64,000 nt of DNA from Nocardia sp. BMG51109 (GCF_000526215.1 NZ_JAFQ01000004.1:2604001-2668000); one strand, 5' to 3'; positions 17,972 through 26,655 are shown, counted from the first letter of the stretch. Numbers and translations: made by a program. Notes: generated by a model not told the origin, from the sequence alone.

Positions 17972-18090
17972 CTTCTCATCGGCAGCCGGTCGTCCGTTCG
18001 GCAGCCGGAATCATGCCGCCGAATCGTTCATGCCTGCTGCCTACGGGCCCGGCCGAGGGGGTCCGGCCCGTGATCCGGTGCCCTCCCGAC

Positions 18091-18798
18091 TCAGTTGGCA
18101 CCGGACGGGGTCGACGTCGCCGGAGCGCTCGTCGTGGGCTGGGCCGGCTGCGCGGACGTCGGTTGTGAGGACGTCGGCTGCGAGGAGGTCGAGCCGCCGG
18201 GGGTGGTGGTCGCCGGGGCGCTGGTGGCCGGCTGGGACGAACTCGGCTGGGACGATGTGGTCGGCGCCGTGGTGCCGGAGCCCTCGCCGCCGCCGACGTT
18301 CAGGTCGACACAGGAGTAGAAGGCGTTCGAGGTGTCGCCGATGTTCCAGACGGCGAGCAGCTTCTGCTTGCCGGTGAACTTGCTGAGATCGATGCTGTGG
18401 GTGACGGTGTCGCCCGGCATCTCGTTCTTGCCGTCCACCTTCGCCACCTGGGTGTCGCCGATGTAGTACTCCCAGTTGGCGGTCTTGTGCTGGGCCGTGT
18501 TGGCCCAGGTGAAATCGACCTTGTTGCCGACGTCGGTGACCTTCCAGCCCTTGGAGTCGTCGTCCAGTTCGGGGTACTTGTCGGCGCCGCAGCTCTTCAG
18601 GCCCTGCGGGCCCTCCACGCTCTGCGGTTCGTAGCTGATGTCACCGCAGGACACCGTGCCGGCGGCGCACTGGGCCTGACGGCTCGGTGGCGAGGAGACG
18701 TAGCCGTGCGCGCTCGCGGCCGCGGCGGGGAGGACGGCGACGATGATCGGCGCGATTCCGGCGGCCGCACCGACGAGGGACAGCATTCTTCTGCTCAC
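18091..18798 (-). CDS. AA10 lytic polysaccharide monooxygenase, chitin-binding type
   Basis: A 235-residue secreted copper enzyme. The signal peptide ends at Ala30 and the mature protein starts with His31 (HGYVSSPPSR), the N-terminal half of the copper histidine brace. The second brace His is in GDTVTHSIDLSKF. NAFYSCVDLNV carries the usual Phe at the axial position. The AA10 domain (about 140 residues) is compact and has several Cys pairs. The last 60 residues are a Ser/Thr/Pro/Gln-rich tail made of near repeats (TSSQPTSSQPTSAQP), probably a linker or wall-spanning segment without a binding module. AA10 enzymes cleave chitin or cellulose oxidatively. The GTG at 18798 follows AAGGAG. Confidence 0.92.
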   Translation of the reverse strand: MSRRMLSLVGAAAGIAPIIVAVLPAAAASAHGYVSSPPSRQAQCAAGTVSCGDISYEPQSVEGPQGLKSCGADKYPELDDDSKGWKVTDVGNKVDFTWANTAQHKTANWEYYIGDTQVAKVDGKNEMPGDTVTHSIDLSKFTGKQKLLAVWNIGDTSNAFYSCVDLNVGGGEGSGTTAPTTSSQPSSSQPATSAPATTTPGGSTSSQPTSSQPTSAQPAQPTTSAPATSTPSGAN

Positions 18799-19344
18799 TG
18801 ATGCTCCTTGTGGGGGATTTCGGGCAGCGCGACCGGCGCGCCGCCCGTGATTGATACGTGATAGCGCCGTGATGGTTCCGGACCGGTTTTCGGTGAAAGT
18901 TTTGCTTTAAAACCTAGGCAGGGAGAAACCTAGATCTCGGCAATCGTTCAGTCAAACTCCAACTAGGGCGCAAGTCACAGATGGGCCGCTGTCTGACTCA
19001 AGACTGCCTCAACTAGCTGCGGAAATAGCTCCTGTGGATAACTGAGAGTGGATTGCTGCAGTCCTCGTTGCGTCGATATCGTTTGCTGGTCGGCAAATAT
19101 GGGACACGCGTTCCGCCACGGATCTCCGTAGTTGTCTGATGGACATGAAACAAATCTGTGCAGCGGGGTATATCTTGTTCAAAGCTACAGTTGCTCACTT
19201 CTTCGGCGTCCCGGCCGCGGGATTCTTCGGCGTGCCTGCCGGGGGCCGGGACGCCGGCCGGTTCGAGCTCCCGGTGCGGGCTGTGTCGTGGGGTGCAGGA
19301 TCGGCAAGCTGGACGGCGAGCGATCCGACCCCCCGCCGAACCAC
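18799..19344. other. AT-rich gene-free interval
   Basis: No convincing gene lies in these 546 bases. The LPMO promoter should lie at the left end. From about 18900 to 19200 the composition is clearly richer in A and T than the surroundings, and small frames there lack the local codon bias. A single sequence identical to a DnaA box (TGTGGATAA) is at 19033-19041, without companions. Confidence 0.6.
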
Positions 19345-19514
19345 ATGGCCCGGGTGTACGTGGGCGATGCGGACGAGCACTTCCGCAATGCCGTGGCGGA
19401 CCGGGCGACGATCGTCCACGAACTCGACAGCCCCTGTGCCTGTCCGTCTACGTCGCGGAGGACCTCGAGGACAACCGACGGACCTTCGCGCAGGCCCACC
19501 CGACCATGCGCTGA
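19345..19514 (+). pseudogene. Frameshifted small protein gene remnant
   Basis: The frame from the ATG at 19345 reads MARVYVGDADEHFRNAVADR and continues to VHELDSP with strong G/C third-position bias. The bias then passes to another frame, giving CLSVYVAEDLEDNRRTFAQA and a stop at 19512. Joining the two frames near 19430 gives a coherent hydrophilic protein of about 55 residues, which suggests a short indel. The family was not recognised. It could be the tail of a larger decayed gene. Confidence 0.4.
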
Positions 19515-19580
19515 GCCACGGTCGGGCTACCGGTGGCGCTCACGCTGGGATCCGCGTGATGAGGTCGCCGATGAACTTCT

Positions 19581-19621
19581 GCCCGGGTCCTACGCCCAGT
19601 CGAGGGACGTAGAACCCGGGC
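19581..19621 (-). terminator. Hairpin downstream of the EtfD-like gene
   Basis: Arms 19581-19597 and 19604-19621 form a long stem with one bulge and one mismatch around a 6-base loop. The site lies 110 bases after the stop of the minus-strand oxidoreductase gene and converges with the small gene remnant. Confidence 0.55.
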
Positions 19622-19731
19622 AGTCGCTTATAGGCCGGGCGGTGGCATCCCGGCATGCTCTCGCCGGGCCCCGTCACCGGTGCGTGTGGACTCCGGCCAC
19701 AAGCGCACCGGGATGACGGGCTGCCGCGGTA

Positions 19732-22700
19732 TCAGCTCTTGCGGCCGGGCGCCTTGGCGCCGGACTTGAAACCGAGGCCGCCGGGCTTGGCGGTCGGCGG
19801 CTGCGCCGCCGTGCCGTTGCCCTTGTCCGCCGAACCTTCCTCGGCCGCAGGCTGTTCCGGCTCGGTTTCCGGTGCGGATTCGGCGGCCGGTTCGGAGGCG
19901 GGCTCGGCCGGTGCCGGCTTCGGTGCGCCGGGTGCCTTCGGTCCGGGGCGTTTGAACCCGGACTTCATAGCGAGTCCCTTCGGCGCCACCGTCGGCTTGG
20001 TCTCGGTCGCACCCGAATCGGCTTGTTCGGCCGGGGTTTCCGCCGTGGTCGCGGGCTCGTCCGCCGCCGCGGGCTTCGGCCCGGGTGCCTTGGCCCCCTT
20101 GCTGCCGGGTGCCTTGGCGGCGCCCTTCATGGCCAGCCCGCCGGGCTTGGCCGTGGGAGCCGAGGCCGGCTTCTCCTCCGAATCGGGCTCGGCGGCAGGC
20201 GCTTTCGCGCCCGGTGCCTTCGCCCCGGGCGCCTTCGCGGCGCCTTTCATCGCGAGCCCGCCGGGCTTGGCGGTAGGAGCCGAAGGAGTCTCCGCGGATG
20301 CCTCGTCCGGGGTCGTCTCCGGAGCGGCCTTGGCTCCGGGTGCTTTTGCCGCACCCTTCATCGCGAGACCCTTGCCGCCGGGTGCTTTCGCCCCGCCCTT
20401 CATGCCCAGGCCCTTCGCGGGCGCGGCGGGAGCATCGCCGGATTCCTCGGCCGCGGGCGCCTTGGCTCCGGGTGCCTTCGCGGCGCCCTTCATCGCCAAT
20501 CCGCCACCGCCGGGCGCCTTGCCGCCGCCCTTCATGGCCAGGCCCTTACCTGCGGGCGCGGCCTTGGTCTCGGCCGCCTCGGCTGCCTCGGCCGCGGGTT
20601 CGACCTCCGAAACGGGTTCCGGCTCAACGGGTTCCGGCGCCTTCTTCGGCTCCTGGACCACCTTCAGGTTCTCCGACAGCGCGCCCGGCTCGACCCGGTC
20701 GATCGACTGGAGCATCAGCTGCGCCACGTCGACGACCTCGACGCCCTGGCCGACCTCACCGGAATCCTTGCGGGCGGTGACGCCGTCGGTGAGCATCACG
20801 CGGCAGAACGGGCAGCCGGTGGCGATCATCGACGGTTCATTGCCGCCGCCGAGGGCCGACAGTGCCTCGTCGGTGCGGTCCAGGTTGACGCGCTTGCCGA
20901 GCTGCTCCTCCATCCACATGCGGGCACCGCCGGCGCCGCAGCACATGGAACGCTCACCGTGCCGCGGCATTTCGGTGACCTTCGCACCGGAGGCGCCCAT
21001 CAGCTCCCGCGGCGCGTTGTAGATCTTGTTGTGCCGCCCCAGATAACACGGGTCGTGGTAGGTGACCTTCTCCGACACCGGCTTCACCTGGACCAGCTTC
21101 TTCTGCCGCACCAGGCGATTCAGCAGCTGGGTGTGGTGCACGACCTCGTAGTCGCCGCCCACCTGCGGGTACTCGTTGTTCAGCGCGTTGAAGCAGTGCG
21201 CGCAGGTGACGACGATCTTCTTCTTCGCATCCTCGACACCCTCGAACACCGAGTTCAGCGTCTCGATGTTCTGCATGGCCAATTGCTGGAACAGGAATTC
21301 GTTGCCCGCGCGCCGCGCCGAATCGCCGGTGCAGGTCTCGTCCTGACCCAGCACCATGAACTTCACGCCGGCGGTGGCCAGCAGTTCGGCGACGGCCTTG
21401 GTGGTCTTCTTCGCGCGGTCCTCGTACGCGCCCGCGCAGCCCACCCAGAACAGGTATTCGTAGCCCTCGAAGGATTCGGCGTCCTGTCCGTACACCGGAA
21501 TGTCGAAGTCCAGCTCCGACATCCAGTTCAGCCGGTCCTTGGCGTTCTGGCCCCAGGGGTTGCCCTTGTTCTCCAGATTCTTGAACAGGCCGGCCAGCTC
21601 GGAGGGGAACTCCGACTCGATCAGCACCTGGTAGCGGCGCATATCGATGATGTGGTCGACGTGCTCGATATCCACCGGGCACTGCTCCACGCACGCACCG
21701 CAGGTGGTGCACGACCACAGCACCTCCGGATCGATAATGCCGCCGACGTCCTCGCCGCCCACCAGCGGGCGCTCCGCCTCGGCCTTCGCCGCCTCCGAAA
21801 TCTTCGCCAGCGCCGACTCGCTCGGCTTGCCCTCGCCGTCCACCAGGCCGATCTCGTCGCCGCCCATATCCTTCCGGCCACCGGCCAGCAGGTACGGCGC
21901 CTTCGCCACGCCGTGGTCGCGCAGCGACATGATCAGCAGCTTCGGCGACAGCGGCTTACCGGTATTCCATGCCGGGCACTGGCTCTGGCAGCGGCCGCAT
22001 TCGGTGCAGGTGGTGAAGTCCAGCCATCCCTTCCAGGAGAACTCCTCCACCTTGCCGACGCCGAGCGTGTCCTCGTCCGGGTCGATCGCCTCCATGTCGA
22101 CCAGCGGCTGACCCTTGGACGTCATCGGCTTCGCCGCACCCAGGGCGACGCCGCCGTCGTCCTCGCGCTTGAAGTAGATGTTGAAGAACGCCGCGAACCG
22201 GTGCCACGCGACACCCCAGTTGATATTGCGGCCGACCAGCAGCAGGAACGTGCTGCCCGAGACCATCTTGACGAACGCGAACACCGACACCATCGCGACG
22301 CTGGACGGCAGCAACTTGGCGACCTGCATGGTGAAGAAGTCGCTCCACATGGTTGCGTGCCCGTAGGTGGCGATCTTGCCGGCCTTGACCATCGTCATGC
22401 CGAGGCCCTCGATCAGCACGATCAGCTCGATCGTGTACGCCGGGCCGAACTTCGAGCCGCTGAACCGCGACAGCCGCTGCGGCACCCGCGGGTGGTTGAG
22501 CTGGCGGATCACGATCAGCACCAGGATGCCGATGATGGTGCCGATGCCGAGCAGTTCGTCCCACAGGTGGTAGATCCCCCAGTCGCCGAAGATCGGCCAA
22601 TGGAACTCGGGATCGAAAGTCTGCGGGTACGCCTCGAAATACAGGATGAACCCGCCGAGGAAGCCGATCATCACCAGCCAGTGCGCCCAGCCGACGGTGC

Positions 22701-22902
22701 GGAACTTGTTCATCCGCGTATGCGCCAGGAACTCGACGAGCATCTGCTTCAGGCGCGGGAAGAACGGCCGCCAGCGGTCCGGGGCGGGTTGTCCGATCAT
22801 GATGGCGCGGACCATCTTGCCGACCCCGCCGAAGAATGACGCCCAAGCCACCAGGCTGAACGACACTCCTATCACGCCCAGCGTCACTGTCAGGGCATTC
22901 AT
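19732..22902 (-). CDS. etfD: Membrane (Fe-S) oxidoreductase, EtfD-like, with repeated Lys/Ala/Pro tail
   Basis: A 1056-residue protein. The N-terminal 290 residues contain about six membrane segments of the NarI-like di-heme type. Two 4Fe-4S motifs (CTECGRCQSQCP, CTTCGACVEQCPVD) follow, then two CCG domains (CAHCF..., YHDPCYLGRHN..., CCGAGGARM, GCPFCRVM). This is the layout of M. tuberculosis Rv0338c/EtfD, which passes electrons from electron-transfer flavoprotein to menaquinone during fatty-acid beta-oxidation. The ATG at 22902 follows GAAGGAAGG. The last 300 residues are unusual: eight repeats around GLAMKGAAKAPG separated by acidic spacers, which make the protein much longer than Rv0338c (about 880 residues from memory). 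The promoter region has a perfect palindrome at 22981-23002. Confidence 0.9.
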   Translation of the reverse strand: MNALTVTLGVIGVSFSLVAWASFFGGVGKMVRAIMIGQPAPDRWRPFFPRLKQMLVEFLAHTRMNKFRTVGWAHWLVMIGFLGGFILYFEAYPQTFDPEFHWPIFGDWGIYHLWDELLGIGTIIGILVLIVIRQLNHPRVPQRLSRFSGSKFGPAYTIELIVLIEGLGMTMVKAGKIATYGHATMWSDFFTMQVAKLLPSSVAMVSVFAFVKMVSGSTFLLLVGRNINWGVAWHRFAAFFNIYFKREDDGGVALGAAKPMTSKGQPLVDMEAIDPDEDTLGVGKVEEFSWKGWLDFTTCTECGRCQSQCPAWNTGKPLSPKLLIMSLRDHGVAKAPYLLAGGRKDMGGDEIGLVDGEGKPSESALAKISEAAKAEAERPLVGGEDVGGIIDPEVLWSCTTCGACVEQCPVDIEHVDHIIDMRRYQVLIESEFPSELAGLFKNLENKGNPWGQNAKDRLNWMSELDFDIPVYGQDAESFEGYEYLFWVGCAGAYEDRAKKTTKAVAELLATAGVKFMVLGQDETCTGDSARRAGNEFLFQQLAMQNIETLNSVFEGVEDAKKKIVVTCAHCFNALNNEYPQVGGDYEVVHHTQLLNRLVRQKKLVQVKPVSEKVTYHDPCYLGRHNKIYNAPRELMGASGAKVTEMPRHGERSMCCGAGGARMWMEEQLGKRVNLDRTDEALSALGGGNEPSMIATGCPFCRVMLTDGVTARKDSGEVGQGVEVVDVAQLMLQSIDRVEPGALSENLKVVQEPKKAPEPVEPEPVSEVEPAAEAAEAAETKAAPAGKGLAMKGGGKAPGGGGLAMKGAAKAPGAKAPAAEESGDAPAAPAKGLGMKGGAKAPGGKGLAMKGAAKAPGAKAAPETTPDEASAETPSAPTAKPGGLAMKGAAKAPGAKAPGAKAPAAEPDSEEKPASAPTAKPGGLAMKGAAKAPGSKGAKAPGPKPAAADEPATTAETPAEQADSGATETKPTVAPKGLAMKSGFKRPGPKAPGAPKPAPAEPASEPAAESAPETEPEQPAAEEGSADKGNGTAAQPPTAKPGGLGFKSGAKAPGRKS

Positions 22903-22970
22903 GTCGCGACCTTCCTTCGGTTCAACGAGCACCGGCGGCAGGGCTGTTGCCGTCGGCGTTGCACGCATCC

Positions 22971-23002
22971 TAACTTCAGTTAAGTTACCCGCCGGTAACT
23001 TA
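22971..23002. promoter_or_regulatory. Palindromic operator upstream of the EtfD-like gene
   Basis: TAAGTTACC at 22981-22989 and GGTAACTTA at 22994-23002 form a perfect inverted repeat with a 4-base centre. It is overlapped by a second small palindrome, TAACT-TC-AGTTA, at 22971-22982. They lie about 70-100 bases before the start at 22902, in an AT-rich pocket of the gene-free interval 22903-23364. This is the kind of site bound by TetR-type fatty-acid regulators, but the protein is not known. Confidence 0.65.
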
Positions 23003-23364
23003 GCTGTCCATCCTGCACGCCGCGCCGGTGGGTGAGCCGATTCGGCCGGGCCTGGACCGGGCCGTGATGTGTCCCAAATCACTGGCCTTACGGTTTTGTG
23101 ACGATGCGATTCGGATAACACCGTATAACCGGGTCATTCCGGTCCATTTACGCAGGACAGGCTTAGTTCGACTGGCGGAAAACGGATCTCGCTTCTGGTC
23201 GGTCGTTGAACTAGGCTCACTTCGTCCTGCCTGCTGTGCTTTCTTCGCGCCGCTCGGGGAGGGTCTCTCGCAGGTCGCTCGGACCTAGTGGCGACTTGAG
23301 GGATGCGTGGGCTCTCGCGGTGTGGAGGTGCGCAGCGACACTTGAATATGGATTGGATAACCGA

Positions 23365-24216
23365 ATGAATTTCCGCAGCACTACTGCGGTGGGCGCCCTG
23401 GCCATCGGCGCCCTGACCGTCGGGTTTGGTACCGCCCACGCCGAACCCGCGGCATCGACCGAGCAGACCATCGGGTACTCGGTCAAACAGGAGGACAAGG
23501 CGGTCGTCGCCCGGCTGGGTGACGGAGGGACCTTCGAGCTGACCAAGGCCGATCCGGTTTCGCCTTCGGCCTCCGAAATCTCCGGCCTACCGACGGAAAG
23601 CGGCGGTGCGCCGGCCGATATCTCCGGTAAGCCCGAGTCGCCGACCATGGTGACCTTGAAGGACGGTAAGGGCAATGCGGTTCTGAGCTTTCCGCTGGAA
23701 TACCGGATAGCCGATCAGGCGATTCCGGTGCGGTCGGAATTGCGGGACGACGCCAAGACCTTGGTCGTCACGCCGGAGCGGCCCGCGGGACTGCCGGCCG
23801 ATCAGCCCCTGAACGTGAAGCCCGTCGCCAAGCCGGTGGCGTCCCCGATCGAGAATCAGCGGGCGCTGGGTGATTTCTCCACCTACTTCGGGCTCTCGAC
23901 CGCCATCGGCGGTTTCGTCGGCACCGCCATCGGCGCGGTCGTCGGCTGCGCGCTCGGACTGCTCGGGGTGATCGTCGGATGTCTCGTCGGCCTGCCGACC
24001 GGCGCGACCATCGGCGGAATTCTCGGGACCGTCGTGGTCGGCGGACCGACGCTGGTGCTCGCGGGCACCGATCTGGTCAGTACGCTGCAGGCGCCGGCCG
24101 GCACCACCAAGTGGACCGACTCGGCCATTGAGCAACAGCAGGTGGTCCAGCAGCAGCCGATGCCGCAACAGCCGGCCGCCCAGCAACAGCCGGCCGCGCC
24201 GCAGCAGCCGAACTGA
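23365..24216 (+). CDS. Secreted hydrophobic-C-terminal protein, paralogue 1
   Basis: A 283-residue exported protein of unknown function. The ATG at 23365 begins a signal peptide (MNFRSTTAVGALAIGALTVG, cleavage near AHA-EP). A strand-rich domain of about 150 residues follows, then a strongly hydrophobic Gly/Ala/Val-rich stretch at about 180-250, which could span or insert into a membrane, and a Gln/Pro-rich tail. It shares architecture and segments with the next gene, for example VTPERPAGL against LTPEKPAGL and SPIENQRALGDF against SDLENQRAINDF, so the pair is a tandem duplication. Upstream regions also match (ACTAGGCTC and the AACCGAATGAA/GACCGAATGAA start context). Confidence 0.8.
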   Translation: MNFRSTTAVGALAIGALTVGFGTAHAEPAASTEQTIGYSVKQEDKAVVARLGDGGTFELTKADPVSPSASEISGLPTESGGAPADISGKPESPTMVTLKDGKGNAVLSFPLEYRIADQAIPVRSELRDDAKTLVVTPERPAGLPADQPLNVKPVAKPVASPIENQRALGDFSTYFGLSTAIGGFVGTAIGAVVGCALGLLGVIVGCLVGLPTGATIGGILGTVVVGGPTLVLAGTDLVSTLQAPAGTTKWTDSAIEQQQVVQQQPMPQQPAAQQQPAAPQQPN

Positions 24217-24269
24217 ATTTCGTAAGCCGAACTGAGTTTCGCGGTAGACGAACAGAATTCGCGGTGGGT

Positions 24270-24303
24270 GATCCGGCTCCTCTCGGGCGAGAGGGACCGG
24301 ATC
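24270..24303 (+). terminator. Hairpin between the tandem paralogues
   Basis: GATCCGG (24270-24276) pairs with CCGGATC (24297-24303), and CCTCTC (24279-24284) pairs with GAGAGG (24289-24294), around a GGGC loop. It is the main structure in the gene-free interval 24217-24553. The rest of that interval holds the promoter of paralogue 2. Confidence 0.6.
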
Positions 24304-24553
24304 CGCTCGTCGACATTCGAGGCGGTCCTCCCGTAGTCGTTCGAGCCGAGTCTCGCTCGGGCAATCGTGCCGGTGTTGCCACTGCGTGACGAACGCCATC
24401 GACTGCGAACTAAAGATCTCATTCCGGCCCGGGTTCGACTAGGCTCGCGTCGTCGTGTGCACTTTGCACACCCTCACGTGGTTCGTGCACTGTCGGAGCG
24501 CGTTCGTGAGACGGCGGTGTGCGGTGCGACCTGATGAGGGAATGGAAGACCGA

Positions 24554-25429
24554 ATGAAGTTCCGCGCAGTCACTGCGGCCGGCGCGCTGGTCATCGGTGC
24601 GATGACCGTAGCCGCGGGCACCGCGTACGGGGATCCCGCACCGGCGCCCGCCCAACCCGATGCCGAGTACATCGACTACGCCAGCCAGGTGGTGGACAAG
24701 ACGGTTGTCACCAAGCTCAAGGGAGGAACCTTCGAGCTGGTCGACAAGCCGGGCGCCACGCCCGACCAGCGGCAGCAGGTGCTCGAGGTGAAGAACCAGA
24801 CGGGCCATGTCGCGCTGGAGATGCCCTTGAGCTTCCGCCTGTCCGGGATGCCGGTCCCGGTCGCGGCGGCGGTGAAGGAAGACAACACCGTCCTGGAGCT
24901 GACGCCGGAGAAGCCTGCCGGTCTCGACACCAGCCGTCCGCTGACCGCGGTCGTCCAGCCGATCGCGTCGGATCTCGAGAATCAGCGCGCGATCAACGAC
25001 TTCGCGACCAAGCTCAGCCTCGGTGCCGGTGGTGGCACCGTGATCGGCGCCGTCATCGGTGGCGTGCTGGGCATCGGGGTCGGTGCCGTGCTCGGCCTGG
25101 CGACCGGTGCGGCGGTCGGTTGCGTGGCCGATGCCGTCACCGCTTGCATCCCCGGGCTCGTCGTCGGTGCCCTCGTCGGCACCGTCGCAGGAGCCGTCGT
25201 GGGTGCGGCCGGTCTCGGGCTCGTCGGTGCGGCCATCGGCAGCGGCCCGACGGTGACCACCGCCGGTGTCGAGATGCTCAACACGTTGCAGGCAGCGCCC
25301 GGCACGACGCCGTGGACGGATCTCCAGGGTTCGCCGAACGTCAAGCCGCCGGCTCCGGCACCTGCCCCGGCACCGGCGCCCGCCCCCGCACCGGTCGCTC
25401 CGGCCGCGGGCGAGGTCCAGCCGAGCTGA
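24554..25429 (+). CDS. Secreted hydrophobic-C-terminal protein, paralogue 2
   Basis: A 291-residue exported protein, tandem paralogue of the previous gene. The signal peptide starts MKFRAVTAAGALVIGAMTVA with likely cleavage near AYG-DP. It is followed by the strand-rich domain (TFELVDKPG, LELTPEKPAGLDTSRPL) and a long Gly/Ala/Val hydrophobic region at about 160-235 with two Cys (VGCVADAVTACIPG). The tail is a run of Ala-Pro repeats. Paralogue 1 has a Gln/Pro tail instead, so the C-termini have diverged most. The function is unknown; the hydrophobic block suggests an envelope-inserted or channel-like role. The ATG at 24554 sits in the same GACCGAATGAA context as its partner. Confidence 0.8.
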   Translation: MKFRAVTAAGALVIGAMTVAAGTAYGDPAPAPAQPDAEYIDYASQVVDKTVVTKLKGGTFELVDKPGATPDQRQQVLEVKNQTGHVALEMPLSFRLSGMPVPVAAAVKEDNTVLELTPEKPAGLDTSRPLTAVVQPIASDLENQRAINDFATKLSLGAGGGTVIGAVIGGVLGIGVGAVLGLATGAAVGCVADAVTACIPGLVVGALVGTVAGAVVGAAGLGLVGAAIGSGPTVTTAGVEMLNTLQAAPGTTPWTDLQGSPNVKPPAPAPAPAPAPAPAPVAPAAGEVQPS

Positions 25430-25511
25430 CCGTCTCGCTGAACCGGACCGGAACCCCGGCCCGTTGCCGAACAACGGCAGGGTCGCGCCCGAAGATCACC
25501 GACCACCAACT

Positions 25512-25551
25512 CCGCCACCGGCTTTCCCGAGTACAGGTAAGCCGGTGGCGG
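25512..25551 (+). terminator. 13-bp hairpin after paralogue 2
   Basis: Arms CCGCCACCGGCTT (25512-25524) and AAGCCGGTGGCGG (25539-25551) pair perfectly around a 14-base loop, followed by TGCTTTGTGTTG. It probably ends transcription of the plus-strand paralogue. Confidence 0.7.
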
Positions 25552-25611
25552 TGCTTTGTGTTGTCCGGGCTGGGGTAACACCGGTGCGCCGGTTGTGGCG
25601 GCGGTTCAGGT

Positions 25612-26463
25612 TCAGGTGGGTAGTTTCAGGCTGCCGGTGAACGACACCTCGCCCTGGGGGTGGCCGCGTCGGCCGAACGATCGCTCGGCCACCGTGTAGG
25701 CGCCGTCCTCCCGGACCAGTAGCACTGTGCTGCACCGCGTTCCGTGCATCGTGTCGGCGACGAAACGGGCCGAGACGGCCCGTTCGCGGCGGTGTGGCAG
25801 GCCCGTGTGCGGCAGCTCGTCATCGGGCGCGGTCGTGCGGTCGGCCAGGACGTCGAAATAGCCCGCTGGATCGCCCGGATTCGCGTCGATCGCCGCATGC
25901 AGGGCCGTGAGTCCGTCGCGGACCTTCGGCCATGCCGCGGCGCCGTTGTCGGTGTGCACGACCGCGGGGATGCCGTCCGGTCCGGCCGCCGCCGAGCCGA
26001 GCAGCGCGCCGTTGGACAGGCCGTGCAGGCCCGGTACCAGTTCGTGCGGCGTGTGGGCGCTGCGATTGCTGTGCCACCACAGCGTTTCCAGGTCGGATAC
26101 CACCAGGTTGTAACCGTTGTAGTCGTCCGCCGCGGCAGCGACGCCGCGGACGAACTTCTCCGGGCCCACCTCGCCGCGCAGGTAGTCCATCAGCAGCGCA
26201 CCCCGCGAGCGGGCGTCGATGCGCCCCTCGGCCGGCCCGCGCACGTTGGTGACCGCGGCGAACCGGTGCTGCGGCCGCATCAGCCCCAGCCAGGTGCTCG
26301 GGACCGCATTGCGGGCGCCCAGATCCCGCCCCGCCAGCAGTCCCGGAACCTCGGGCCACACCCGCATGGATTCGGTTGGCCGCGTGTAGAACTCGTCCCG
26401 GTTGGCGGCCACGATCAACCGGTACTCCGGGTGGGCCCGCCAGCCCACCAGAATCAGACACAT
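25612..26463 (-). CDS. NRDE/TANGO2 family protein
   Basis: A 283-residue protein of the NRDE (TANGO2) family. It starts MCLILVGWRAHP and has the defining AANRDEFYTRP motif, followed by GRDLGARN, TWLGL and VTNVR, all typical. Cys2 becomes the N-terminal residue after Met removal, as in Ntn-type hydrolases, but catalysis has not been shown for the family; the human homologue affects lipid and heme handling. I chose the ATG at 26463 because the conserved domain begins there; the frame continues further upstream without a credible ribosome binding site. Confidence 0.88.
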   Translation of the reverse strand: MCLILVGWRAHPEYRLIVAANRDEFYTRPTESMRVWPEVPGLLAGRDLGARNAVPSTWLGLMRPQHRFAAVTNVRGPAEGRIDARSRGALLMDYLRGEVGPEKFVRGVAAAADDYNGYNLVVSDLETLWWHSNRSAHTPHELVPGLHGLSNGALLGSAAAGPDGIPAVVHTDNGAAAWPKVRDGLTALHAAIDANPGDPAGYFDVLADRTTAPDDELPHTGLPHRRERAVSARFVADTMHGTRCSTVLLVREDGAYTVAERSFGRRGHPQGEVSFTGSLKLPT

Positions 26464-26603
26464 GTATCCAGGATGCCCGACCGGGCACGCGCCGAGATAC
26501 TGCCCTTCGCTGCCGGTCGACCGCCGTTTCACCGGACAGTGGGCCTACAGTGCGGCCGCCGCCCCGGCCCGGGCGACCACGGGCCGATCCTCCGCGAAAC
26601 GCA

Positions 26604-26639
26604 CGAGGGGCCGGCGGCATGATCGCCGCCGGCCCCTCG
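26604..26639 (-). terminator. Perfect 15-bp hairpin after the S1 protease gene
   Basis: Arms CGAGGGGCCGGCGGC (26604-26618) and GCCGCCGGCCCCTCG (26625-26639) pair perfectly around ATGATC. It lies 16 bases past the stop of the minus-strand protease gene at 26656. Confidence 0.8.
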
Positions 26640-26655
26640 CCGCTGACTCCGGGGT

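Noticed and set aside
19033..19041. Sequence identical to a DnaA box
   Set aside because: Only a single copy is present and no origin genes (dnaA, dnaN) or further boxes are nearby, so it is probably chance in an AT-rich stretch.
20023..22839. Open plus-strand frame of more than 900 codons
   Set aside because: It is antisense to the EtfD-like gene and consists of Arg/His/Gly-rich sequence without any recognisable domain.
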